Below, piece by piece: positions 1 through 7,706 of a stretch of 39,951 bases of DNA. The stretch is from assembly GCA_009782285.1 (NCBI GenBank), contig WRJK01000015.1:1-39951 (forward strand). The letters run 5' to 3'. This DNA comes from Clostridiales bacterium (GTDB lineage: Bacteria; Bacillota; Clostridia; Peptostreptococcales; Anaerovoracaceae). A program made the translations under genes and the position numbers. The notes below the pieces were generated by a model that searched no databases, was not told the DNA's origin, and saw only the letters and a program-made list of their open reading frames with translations. Numbering within the stretch: the stretch's first letter is position 1; each line of letters begins with the position of its first letter.

Positions 1-3000
1 TGTCGGCAGGCAGGCTTCGCCATGCTGTCGTCAGGCAGTGTGCAGGAAGTGATGGATCTGGGCGGGATTGCGCATCTTTCAGCTATTGAGGCGAGTCTGC
101 CGTTCATGCATTTCTTTGACGGTTTTCGGACATCCCATGAAATCCAGAAGATAGACTGCATCGACTATGAGGATTTTGCTAAGCTCCTCAACTGGGAAGC
201 AGTTGAGAAATTCAGGAAGAAAGCCTTGAACCCGGAGCATCCGGTTCTTAGGAGCACAGTTCAAAACCCAGACATATACTTTCAGGTCAGGGAAGCCGCA
301 GGCAGGTTTTACTGCGCAATCCCTGGAATCGTTGAAAAATACATGGAAAGCATAAACGCAATTACCGGCAGGGATTATGGGCTTTTCGATTATTACGGCG
401 CACAGGACGCAGACAGGGTGATAATAGCAATGGGCTCAGTCAGCGGCGCGATAAAAGAAACCGTTGACTGGCTCAATTCGAAAGGGGAAAAGACCGGCTT
501 TGTCAACGTTCATCTGTTCAGGCCCTTTTCAACCGAGCACCTGATTGCGAAAATACCGGGCACAGTCAAGAAAATCGCAGTCCTCGACAGGCTCATGGAA
601 GCCGGGGCAGCAGGAGAACCGTTGTACACCGATGTGTGCACAGCCTATGTGAACAAGGGCGTACGCCCCATGATATACGGCGGGAGGTACGGGCTGTCCT
701 CCAAGGACACGTCGCCTGCCCAGATAAAGGCGGTATACGACAATTTGTCCCAGGCAGAGCCAAAGGACAAATTCACCATCGGCATAGTGGACGACGTCAC
801 CGGGCGCTCGCTGGACGCAGAAGACGGCTTCTTCATTGAAGACCCGGGCACGAAGAGCTGCAAATTCTGGGGCTTGGGTTCCGACGGCACGGTGGGGGCA
901 AACAAGAACTCAGTAAAAATAATCGGCGAATACACCGACATGTACACCCAATCGTATTTTGAATACGACACGAAGAAGTCGTTTGGCATCACAAAGTCGC
1001 ACTTAAGGTTCGGGAATAACCCTATAAGATCCACATATTTGGTTAAAAACGCCGATTTCATCGCATGCCACAACCAGACCTACCTGCACAAGTACGAGAT
1101 CATAGAGGAACTCAAAAAAGGCGGGACGTTCCTGCTCAACTGCGATTTCGCCCTGAATGAACTGGATGACAAAATTCCGGCTTCCATACGCAGGCACATC
1201 GCTGAGAACGACATAAAGTTTTACATAATAGACGCCAACAAAATAGCTCAGGAGGAGGGGCTAGGCAATTTTGCCAACATGGTCCTCCAGTCGGCGTTCT
1301 TCAAGCTTGCTGGGATAATCCCCTACGAAGATGCTGTGAAATACATGAAGGACGGTGTCGAAAAGACCTATGGCAAGAAAGGTGCAGTGGTGGTTAGCAA
1401 AAACATGGCAGCCATCGACCGGGGCGCATCAGGTCTTGTGGAGGTCAGCGTTCCTGCTGAGTGGAGGGACGCAGAGGAAGGTGCAAAAGAAGGCGCAACC
1501 AATGTAAAGGATGATCTGCCCGACATCATCAAAAACATCCTCGTGCCGATAAACGCGCAGAAAGGCGACGACTTGCCGGTCAGCGCATTTATAGGGATGG
1601 AAGACGGAACGATGCCACTTGGGACTTCTGCTTACGAGAAGCGGGGGATAGCGACAGACATTCCGGTCTGGAATGCCGAAGCCTGCCTGCAATGCAACAG
1701 GTGCTCCTACGTCTGCCCTCATGCGGCAATCAGGCCATATCTTATGAATGAAGATGAAAAGTGCAACGCTCCGGACGAGTTTGAATGTGTAAAAGCGAAG
1801 GGCAAGCTAAAAAACTACCACTATACGTTGCAGGTTAGTGCCCTAGACTGCGCCAGCTGCGGATGCTGTGCACTGGAGTGCCCGGCGAAGGGCAAGGCAC
1901 TCGTCATGAAGCCCATAGCAGAGGCAGAGGCGAAACAGGGCCATTGGGAGTACGGCCTTTCCATATCGGAAAAAGCAGAGTCTCTGTCAGCAGACGTCAA
2001 GGGTACCCAGTTCAAAAAGCCCTTGCTTGAGTTTTCAGGCGCCTGCAGCGGCTGCGGCGAAACTACTTACATTAAGCTGCTGACCCAGCTCTTTGGGGAC
2101 AAGATGTATTTTGCCAACGGGACTGGCTGCACGCAAGCGTGGGGCTCTGCAATGCCCTGCGTCCCCTACACAGTGACCGGAGAGGGCAGGGGCCCGGCAT
2201 GGTCCAATTCGCTGTTTGAAAACAACGCCGAGTTCAGCCTTGGCATGTGCCTTGCTGTTGCACAGCAGCGCAGCGCGGTGAGAGACCAGGCAACGGAGCT
2301 GCTGAGCATTGCAGAAAGCGCAGAAGTCAAAGGCGCAGTTGAAGCGTGGCTTGACAACTTTAGCGACTTGGAAGGTTCACAGAAACCGAGCAGGGAGTTG
2401 GTTTCTGTGCTGGAAGCCACCAAGTTCGAAGGCAGGGCGAAGGAGCTGGCAGACGTGATTCTGCTCCACAAGGACCAGCTCACGAAGAAAACCATGTGGA
2501 TGGTCGGCGGGGACGGCTGGGCCTACGACATAGGTTACGGAGGGCTGGACCACGTGTTCGCCTCGGGCGAAGACGTCAACGTCCTTGTCGTCGACACGGA
2601 AGTCTATTCAAATACAGGCGGGCAGTCTTCGAAGGCAACCCCCCTCGGAGCAGTTGCCCAATTCGCCTCATCAGGCAAGAAAAGCAGCAAGAAAGACCTA
2701 GGGAGGCTGATGATGACATACGGAAACGTATATGTCGCGCAGGTGTCCATGGGGGCGGACAGGCAGCAGGTAATAAATGCGCTGATCGAAGCTGAAAAGC
2801 ACCCAGGCCCAGCCATCGTCATCGCCTACGCACCGTGCATCAACCACGGGATCAAGGCAGGGATGGGGACCGTTCAAGCAGAAATGAAGCGGGCAGTCGA
2901 TTCGGGGTATTGGAACCTATACAGGTACGACCCCAAAGACAAGGAAAAGCCGTTTACCCTCGACTCAAAAGAGCCTAGTTTGGACTACAGGGAATTTCTG

Positions 3001-3126
3001 GAAGGGGAAGTAAGGTATTCGTCGCTTGAGCTCGCATTCCCGGATAACGCAAAAGAACTATTTGAAAAGGCGAAAGAAGAAGCAAAAGAAAGATATGAGA
3101 TATACCGTAAGCTTGCGGAAAACTGA
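1..3126 (+). CDS. nifJ: Pyruvate:ferredoxin (flavodoxin) oxidoreductase, 5' end outside the window
   Basis: Converts pyruvate, CoA and oxidised ferredoxin to acetyl-CoA, CO2 and reduced ferredoxin in the cytoplasm, a central step of anaerobic metabolism. The frame is open from base 1, so the ATG at 22 is internal; about 1041 of the usual ~1170 residues are present. The visible part begins inside the first pyrimidine-binding domain (motif FFDGFRTSHEIQ). It continues through the CoA-binding region, a ferredoxin domain with two 4Fe-4S cysteine sets (CLQCNRC..CP near 1684-1720, CASCGCC..CP near 1849-1885) and the TPP-binding domain with CSGCGE near 2044, GDGWAYDIGYGG near 2509 and DTEVYSNTGGQSS near 2596. 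No frameshift or missing key residue was seen. The stop lies 32 bp inside the next gene, suggesting one transcript. Identity is very secure; the partner could be ferredoxin or flavodoxin. Confidence 0.97.
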   Translation, partial: CRQAGFAMLSSGSVQEVMDLGGIAHLSAIEASLPFMHFFDGFRTSHEIQKIDCIDYEDFAKLLNWEAVEKFRKKALNPEHPVLRSTVQNPDIYFQVREAAGRFYCAIPGIVEKYMESINAITGRDYGLFDYYGAQDADRVIIAMGSVSGAIKETVDWLNSKGEKTGFVNVHLFRPFSTEHLIAKIPGTVKKIAVLDRLMEAGAAGEPLYTDVCTAYVNKGVRPMIYGGRYGLSSKDTSPAQIKAVYDNLSQAEPKDKFTIGIVDDVTGRSLDAEDGFFIEDPGTKSCKFWGLGSDGTVGANKNSVKIIGEYTDMYTQSYFEYDTKKSFGITKSHLRFGNNPIRSTYLVKNADFIACHNQTYLHKYEIIEELKKGGTFLLNCDFALNELDDKIPASIRRHIAENDIKFYIIDANKIAQEEGLGNFANMVLQSAFFKLAGIIPYEDAVKYMKDGVEKTYGKKGAVVVSKNMAAIDRGASGLVEVSVPAEWRDAEEGAKEGATNVKDDLPDIIKNILVPINAQKGDDLPVSAFIGMEDGTMPLGTSAYEKRGIATDIPVWNAEACLQCNRCSYVCPHAAIRPYLMNEDEKCNAPDEFECVKAKGKLKNYHYTLQVSALDCASCGCCALECPAKGKALVMKPIAEAEAKQGHWEYGLSISEKAESLSADVKGTQFKKPLLEFSGACSGCGETTYIKLLTQLFGDKMYFANGTGCTQAWGSAMPCVPYTVTGEGRGPAWSNSLFENNAEFSLGMCLAVAQQRSAVRDQATELLSIAESAEVKGAVEAWLDNFSDLEGSQKPSRELVSVLEATKFEGRAKELADVILLHKDQLTKKTMWMVGGDGWAYDIGYGGLDHVFASGEDVNVLVVDTEVYSNTGGQSSKATPLGAVAQFASSGKKSSKKDLGRLMMTYGNVYVAQVSMGADRQQVINALIEAEKHPGPAIVIAYAPCINHGIKAGMGTVQAEMKRAVDSGYWNLYRYDPKDKEKPFTLDSKEPSLDYREFLEGEVRYSSLELAFPDNAKELFEKAKEEAKERYEIYRKLAEN

Positions 3127-4234
3127 TGTAAAATTGCTGGTTTACAGCGGCTGCTCATTTGTGACCGGCCTGTTTGTCCTGCTAATGTCCAGGAAAACAG
3201 GCTGGTTTGGCGAGTGGTACGCCAGCCACATATTCCCGGCGTTTCTTGACACGATAGGCAGGATTGCGTCGCTGGCGCCCTTTTCGGTCGTTGAAGCGCT
3301 GACATGCGCGGCTGCTGCATGTTTGGCTGCCTGCTTGTTGTATTTGCTGCTGTTAGCCCTAGTGCCGCTGTGGCGGGCCAAACTAAAAGGGGCGGCGCTT
3401 AGGGTGCTGTTCATATTGCTTGCTTTTGCATGCACCATATTCATGATGCTCTCGCTCGCGTGCACCGTCAACTACAGCCGTGACACCTTTGCAAGCCTGA
3501 CGGGGCGCGAGGTGGCAGAGCCAAGCCAAAGAGACCTTCATGAACTCTGCAGAATGCTGATAGGTGAGATATCCGATTTGCCCGCAGAAATCCCCCTTGA
3601 CAGCAGAGGGCTGTTTACAGCCGGGAACGTCGACTTGAAAACCGAAGCCAAGAATTCAATGAAACTGTTGTCTTCAGAGACGGAACTGCTAGCAGGCTAC
3701 TACCCGAACCCGAAGCCGGTCCGTTTTTCGCATCTCATGTCGATGGCGAACATTACGGGGATATACTCGCCATTTACGATTGAAGCTAATTACAACAAGG
3801 ATGTCCCGGACTACTTGATCCCATACACAATCTGCCATGAGCTGGCTCACGTGAAAGGCTTCATAAGGGAAGACGAAGCAGGGTTTGTTGCGTTCCTTGC
3901 GTGCATGAAATCCGAAACCCCGGAATTTTTGTACAGCGGGCTTTTGAACGCCCTGTCTTTCGCTTTGCAGGCCTATGCTAGGACAGCCACGGCTGAAGAG
4001 TATTACAGCCTTTGGAAAACAATACCGGAACAGGCGCTTTCGGACTATGCGGCAGGCAACCTGTACTGGAGGCAATTTCAAGGGAAAGCCGCAGAGCTGT
4101 CGACAAAGGCAAACGACAGCTACCTCAAAGCGAATGCCCAAGAAGACGGCGTGAAGAGCTACGGCAGGATGATAGACCTGCTTGTGGCAGAGTACCGCAT
4201 AGGCATGGAAAATAAAATGATGGAGAGGATATGA
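3095..4234 (+). CDS. DUF3810 family membrane protein with HExxH zinc-protease-like motif
   Basis: A 379-aa membrane protein of unknown role. Three hydrophobic segments are visible near residues 13-32, 65-88 and 100-122, followed by a soluble part carrying HELAH at about residues 248-252. Just after it comes EDEAGFVAFLA, whose acidic residues fit a third zinc ligand. This arrangement is what I know of DUF3810, a gluzincin-like family, so a membrane-bound zinc peptidase is plausible but unproven. The ATG at 3095 was chosen because it follows a purine-rich stretch and gives a basic start before the first membrane segment; the longer frame from 3026 would lie wholly inside nifJ and begin with an unusually lysine-rich stretch. 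It overlaps nifJ by 32 bp and its stop overlaps the next start (ATGA), so the three are probably translated from one mRNA. Confidence 0.82.
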   Translation: MRYTVSLRKTDVKLLVYSGCSFVTGLFVLLMSRKTGWFGEWYASHIFPAFLDTIGRIASLAPFSVVEALTCAAAACLAACLLYLLLLALVPLWRAKLKGAALRVLFILLAFACTIFMMLSLACTVNYSRDTFASLTGREVAEPSQRDLHELCRMLIGEISDLPAEIPLDSRGLFTAGNVDLKTEAKNSMKLLSSETELLAGYYPNPKPVRFSHLMSMANITGIYSPFTIEANYNKDVPDYLIPYTICHELAHVKGFIREDEAGFVAFLACMKSETPEFLYSGLLNALSFALQAYARTATAEEYYSLWKTIPEQALSDYAAGNLYWRQFQGKAAELSTKANDSYLKANAQEDGVKSYGRMIDLLVAEYRIGMENKMMERI

Positions 4235-4920
4235 GAACCATTAAGAAACACGTAACCTTTGACGATATCAAAAATAGTGAAGAAATATCGACGTACATAA
4301 TAAAAGGAAACGATCTTTTAGGAGTGCTAGGGTACACGGAGCACGGGTTTGCTCATGCGGGAAAAGTGTCAGGCAAGGCAGCAGAGATACTCCAAGGCCT
4401 TGATTTCCCCGAAAGGACGGTGGAGCTGGCTAAGATAGCAGGGCACATGCATGACATAGGGAACTGCATCAACAGGCACGACCACGCTCAAACCGGTGCA
4501 GTCATGGCGTTCCGCATCTTGGACAGGATGGGGTTTGAAGCGGTTGAGCTCGCCGACATCGTAGGGGCGATAGGAAACCACGACGAAGGCACGGGAACGG
4601 CGGTGAGCCCAGTCTCCGCAGCGCTGATCCTAGCCGACAAGTCTGACGTGCGCAGGAGCAGGGTAAGGTACAGGAACAGGAACGAAACTCAGCTGTCTGC
4701 TGACATACACGACCGTGTGAACTACGCCGTGCACCATTCGAACATTAGGCTGGAAGGCGATAAAACAAGCATAGTGCTGGATCTTGAAATAGACACTGAA
4801 ATAAGCGCCGTGATGGAGTATTTCGAGATATTCCTGACCCGAATGATGATGTGCAGGAATGCGGCCGCATTTTTAAACCTGTCGTTTGCACTTAACGTCA
4901 ACAATATCAAACTCCTTTAA
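4231..4920 (+). CDS. HD-domain phosphohydrolase
   Basis: A 229-aa cytoplasmic protein with an HD metal-dependent phosphohydrolase fold. Visible metal-ligand motifs are the early histidine in EHGFAHAGKV, the HD doublet in GHMHDIGN (near 4447), the histidines in NRHDHAQTG, NHDEGTG and the later ADKSDVRR. These follow the order of HD-domain phosphatases acting on nucleotides or phosphorylated signalling molecules; the substrate cannot be read. No extra sensory or membrane domain is visible. The start overlaps the stop of the upstream DUF3810 gene in ATGA, which implies translational coupling. A 30-bp gap separates it from the following lipoprotein gene. Family assignment is firm, biological role unknown. 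Confidence 0.85.
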   Translation: MRTIKKHVTFDDIKNSEEISTYIIKGNDLLGVLGYTEHGFAHAGKVSGKAAEILQGLDFPERTVELAKIAGHMHDIGNCINRHDHAQTGAVMAFRILDRMGFEAVELADIVGAIGNHDEGTGTAVSPVSAALILADKSDVRRSRVRYRNRNETQLSADIHDRVNYAVHHSNIRLEGDKTSIVLDLEIDTEISAVMEYFEIFLTRMMMCRNAAAFLNLSFALNVNNIKLL

Positions 4921-4950
4921 TTTTAATTTTCAAAGCGAAAGGAAAATGAA

Positions 4951-6426
4951 ATGAGAAGCAAAAAAGGAAGAAGGCTAGCCGCCCTGCTAGCGGCACTGGC
5001 TCTTTTCGTTGCCGCCATGGCCGGCTGCAGCGATACCGACCTTGGTTTCTTCAAACTGATTAAGGAAGTGTCGGAGCTAGAGTCGTTCACGGTTTCTGCC
5101 GATATCGAGGTAGAATACGACGAAAACGTACTGAACTCTTTCTACTATTATTATTATGACGATGAGGAGGGCTCTGCAATAAAGGTGAAGCTGGGCATTG
5201 TCGGCGAGGTCGTTTATTCGCCGCCGCTCGACACGTACCTGAATTTGAAAGTAAAATACGGGATTAACAGCAATGACATGCCCCATGAAGCGAACATCCG
5301 GCTTTTCAACGGCGTCTACTACATGCCTGTAGAGGACTATGTCGACCTGCATGTTGAACTTCTCAGGCTGGGCGATTACAGCGACAAAATGTGCAGGGCG
5401 GTCAAAACTGCTGCAACGAAGGAAACCGGCGAATGCGACTACGTGATTTTAGGGGACGACGCGTACCTGTACCAATGGCTGTCGTTTACTGGGCTGTCGA
5501 TGTACATGGACGAAATAATCGCCGAAGAGAAGGAAATCACAGAACTGCTGACAAACACCATCATGAGATTGTTTTCCGGATTGTCCACCGGCATGACTAA
5601 GGCTGTGCCTGACGGGTACGCAATGGAAGTCACCCCGGAAAAAGCAGTCGACTTTTACAGCAGCGTCTTTAAATACATATCCCAAAACAAGCCGGCGATA
5701 CGAAAGGGCATGGTTGAGTTTTTTGAAAGCCTGCCCGAAGCCGAAGAGGAAATCATAGATTATTTCCTTGACGAAATCGAATACTATGCCCCCAGCAAAT
5801 GGGACAGCGACTACGCAAAACTGTTGCTTAGAGGGTCTTCCTTGAATGCCCAGGTCACCAAGAACGGGGACAGGTATACGCAAGACGCCGATTTGAAGCT
5901 TCGTTTCAAAGACGAGCCGCTGTTGTCCTTTGCGGGCAGTTCAGGCATAATGGCCAAAGACGATATAAACCAAGAGGCTCCCACTCTGGATAACCCAATT
6001 TCCCTTGAAGACATCGATACGATCTTGGAAAGGGCAGAACGCAGGATAAATTACGTAAATACAATGACAATAAGCTGGCGGAGCTGGTATTTCTACGATG
6101 TTGACGACGGTTTCAACTGGATAGGGGTGGACGTTGACTACTTGGAGGGCTACGCATGGCATTACATGGACTGCATCAACGACTACGGGACGCTTTTCGT
6201 CCCCCTGCGGGAAGTCTGCGGATGGCTGGGTATAGAAGTGGGGTGGGACGCTGCGGAGAAAAAGGCTTTCGCAACAAAAGACGGCCAGAGGGTTGACATA
6301 GAAGGCCAGCTTTACGCAGGAACCATGTTTGTAAAGATCAGGGAGTTCGAGAAGCTGGGGTTCTATGTTGCATACGAATACGACAGCGAATGGGAGCAGC
6401 ACACCGTTACACTGAGGAGAAAGTAG
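4951..6426 (+). CDS. Lipoprotein with C-terminal copper-amine-oxidase-N-like (stalk) domain
   Basis: A 491-aa exported lipoprotein. The N-terminus is a basic lipoprotein signal peptide with lipobox AMAGC at about residues 22-26, so the mature protein should start at a lipidated cysteine outside the membrane. The middle is unrecognised and contains a tyrosine/acidic low-complexity run near 5141-5170. The last ~110 residues (LFVPLREVCGWLGIEVGWD... then VKIREFEKLGF) match the repeat pattern of the copper amine oxidase N-terminal stalk domain, common as a wall or surface module in Clostridia. A good RBS (AAAGGA) precedes the ATG. It is last in the nifJ-DUF3810-HD run and is followed by a terminator. 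Function unknown; an envelope binding or sensing role is an inference only. Confidence 0.8.
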   Translation: MRSKKGRRLAALLAALALFVAAMAGCSDTDLGFFKLIKEVSELESFTVSADIEVEYDENVLNSFYYYYYDDEEGSAIKVKLGIVGEVVYSPPLDTYLNLKVKYGINSNDMPHEANIRLFNGVYYMPVEDYVDLHVELLRLGDYSDKMCRAVKTAATKETGECDYVILGDDAYLYQWLSFTGLSMYMDEIIAEEKEITELLTNTIMRLFSGLSTGMTKAVPDGYAMEVTPEKAVDFYSSVFKYISQNKPAIRKGMVEFFESLPEAEEEIIDYFLDEIEYYAPSKWDSDYAKLLLRGSSLNAQVTKNGDRYTQDADLKLRFKDEPLLSFAGSSGIMAKDDINQEAPTLDNPISLEDIDTILERAERRINYVNTMTISWRSWYFYDVDDGFNWIGVDVDYLEGYAWHYMDCINDYGTLFVPLREVCGWLGIEVGWDAAEKKAFATKDGQRVDIEGQLYAGTMFVKIREFEKLGFYVAYEYDSEWEQHTVTLRRK

Positions 6427-6467
6427 AGCAGCCCCTTGCTGAACTTAAATAAAGAAATCATATATCG

Positions 6468-6496
6468 AACGCTAGGTGCAAGATAGCGTTTCTTTT
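6468..6496 (+). terminator. Intrinsic terminator after the lipoprotein gene
   Basis: A 7-bp perfect stem AACGCTA/TAGCGTT (6468-6474 with 6484-6490) with a 9-nt loop is followed by TCTTTTT. It sits 42 bp after the lipoprotein stop and before the convergent cvpA-like gene, as expected for the end of the nifJ operon. Confidence 0.75.
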
Positions 6497-6549
6497 TGTG
6501 TACGAGTAGATACTTATTGCAATTCTAGCACGTAACGGAACCAGTATCC

Positions 6550-7188
6550 TTACATTAGAAAATCGCGCACGATAAGTACGAGTATGTTATTATCGTACAG
6601 GGTTCCGGCAAAGTAAGAAGAATCAAGCCAACCAATTATGACAGACGTGAATTTCGCATCGAAAAGGCCTGTCACGGGAATCATGACAGCAAGCAGGACA
6701 AACACGATGAAAGCGCCTTTCACAAGCCCCATCAAAAGGCCCAGTACGCCATCGACGAAACCTCTCACTCCGCTGTTGCCGCGCTTCGACAAAAGGGATA
6801 CAAGCAGGAAGAACACCAGCTTTACCGCGATTATCACAAGCAGGAAAGAGACTGAAGCGAAAAACAGGTTTGCTACGGTCGCTGCCGCAGTTTCCGTGGT
6901 CTGCCTTGCCAGCGATTCTGCCATGTCCCTCAAGATGTCCGGCAGCCCGTGGGCGACGCGATCTACGCTTGCGGCGTCCGCAAAGCGCTCAGATAAAGCA
7001 TTGTTCATCGAGTCGTAAATCCCAGTCTTCTCAGTCAAAAAAACGCTGAGCTTAGGGGCGAAGGCAAAGGCGATGACGATTGATAGTATCCAGCCGGCCA
7101 TATGAAGAAACGACCTCATGAAGCCTGACCGGAACCCGAGGGTCATGGACAGCACAACGATGGCAGCAACCACAATATCAAGTACCAT
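6550..7188 (-). CDS. CvpA family integral membrane protein
   Basis: A 212-aa membrane protein with about four hydrophobic segments. The opening VLDIVVAAIVVLSMTLGFRSGFMRS, with its early GxRxGF pattern, and the later GFVDGVLGLLMGLVKG are hallmarks of the CvpA/colicin V production family (PF02674). E. coli CvpA is needed for colicin V production; in Firmicutes the role of such proteins is not established. The ATG at 7188 has a GGAGG ribosome binding site just upstream on the minus strand (within 7196-7202). The gene is convergent with the lipoprotein gene and divergent from the giant repeat protein; a promoter is proposed at 7259-7287. Family call is strong, physiological role unknown. Confidence 0.85.
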   Translation of the reverse strand: MVLDIVVAAIVVLSMTLGFRSGFMRSFLHMAGWILSIVIAFAFAPKLSVFLTEKTGIYDSMNNALSERFADAASVDRVAHGLPDILRDMAESLARQTTETAAATVANLFFASVSFLLVIIAVKLVFFLLVSLLSKRGNSGVRGFVDGVLGLLMGLVKGAFIVFVLLAVMIPVTGLFDAKFTSVIIGWLDSSYFAGTLYDNNILVLIVRDFLM

Positions 7189-7258
7189 AATTTTAAATCC
7201 TCCACTATGATTTCACGAGGGAAAGAGCCAAGGGCGCATATGTATCTTTTTGCTTATT

Positions 7259-7287
7259 ATAATACAGCCATTTTGCTCAAAAAGCAA
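7259..7287 (-). promoter_or_regulatory. Probable sigma-A promoter of the cvpA-like gene
   Basis: On the minus strand, TTGCTT (7282-7287) and TATTAT (7259-7264) are separated by 17 bp, about 70 bp upstream of the cvpA start. The -35 match is moderate; an overlapping TATAAT at 7256-7261 would have a less favourable 20-bp spacer. Confidence 0.5.
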
Positions 7288-7294
7288 GTGGCTG
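7265..7294. repeat. 30-bp inverted repeat inside the cvpA promoter (candidate operator)
   Basis: CAGCCA (7265-7270) pairs with TGGCTG (7289-7294), and the inner TTGCT (7273-7277) pairs with AGCAA (7283-7287). It fills the spacer and -35 box of the proposed minus-strand promoter, so a DNA-binding repressor is the simplest reading. An RNA hairpin on the plus strand is possible because CATTTT follows, but no gene upstream needs a terminator there. Confidence 0.45.
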
Positions 7295-7347
7295 CATTTT
7301 GGTGTCCAATACAGTAGGAAATTATAAGTCAAATTTCGATAAAACTC

Positions 7348-7376
7348 TTGACAATCAAGCTGAAATATGATATAAA
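7348..7376 (+). promoter_or_regulatory. Strong sigma-A promoter of the giant repeat-protein gene
   Basis: A perfect TTGACA (7348-7353), a 17-bp spacer and TATAAA (7371-7376) form a near-consensus promoter. Transcription would begin near 7383, leaving a 5' untranslated leader of about 320 nt before the ATG at 7707. Confidence 0.8.
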
Positions 7377-7382
7377 TTTGAC

Positions 7383-7706
7383 GATATTCATCAACAAGGC
7401 TGGAAGCAAGGCATTGAGCCGCATTACAGGTTTTTCAGCGCTTCTAACTTTAACTGTCAAAGCCCTGTGGTTAATGTTATGAAGTTCTGCATAATGGTAT
7501 GTGGAAAAGCAGACAGAGAGGCGCCGGGTGCCCTGAAGTGTGGGCCCGATAGCCGGAAGCCAGCCACGATGAGTCCTGATGTGGAGTTTGCAAATACAAC
7601 TGAAAACGATCGGTAGGTATTGGGAGATTTTCCACCAGGGGGGGGATATCAAAAGACAGCTATAGCTTTGCAAACAAAATGAAAAACACAGAAAGGAGGA
7701 AGAATT
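7383..7706 (+). promoter_or_regulatory. Long structured 5' leader, candidate riboswitch-like element of unknown class
   Basis: The roughly 320-nt untranslated leader contains a domain closed by an 8-bp long-range helix, GTGGAAAA (7501-7508) with TTTTCCAC (7628-7635). Inside it are a hairpin CGGG..CCC/GGG..CCCG (7525-7548) and a stem CCAC/GTGG (7564-7567 with 7581-7584). An alternative short stem TCTGC/GCAGA, formed from bases before 7491 and at 7509-7513, would enclose the 5' strand of the long helix, so the two could compete. A guanine run follows at about 7638-7645. No T-tract terminator is visible, so any control would act on translation or stability. I could not match it to c-di-GMP, SAM, glycine, cobalamin, lysine or other classes I remember. 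There is no gene in this 519-bp intergenic space. Confidence 0.5.

Noticed and set aside
645-1073. Minus-strand frames opposite nifJ (for example 142 aa)
   Set aside because: Shadows of a strongly supported gene, with no RBS or recognisable product.
7563-7582. Hammerhead ribozyme core
   Set aside because: GATGAG and CTGATG occur, but the full CTGATGA core with a paired GAAA strand is not present.
7501-7640. Match of the adhesin leader to SAM-I, glycine, cobalamin or c-di-GMP riboswitches
   Set aside because: Short fragments recall SAM-I (AGAGAGG, GGGCCCGAT, CCGG) and glycine aptamers, but spacing is wrong and the later conserved blocks of each class are absent.
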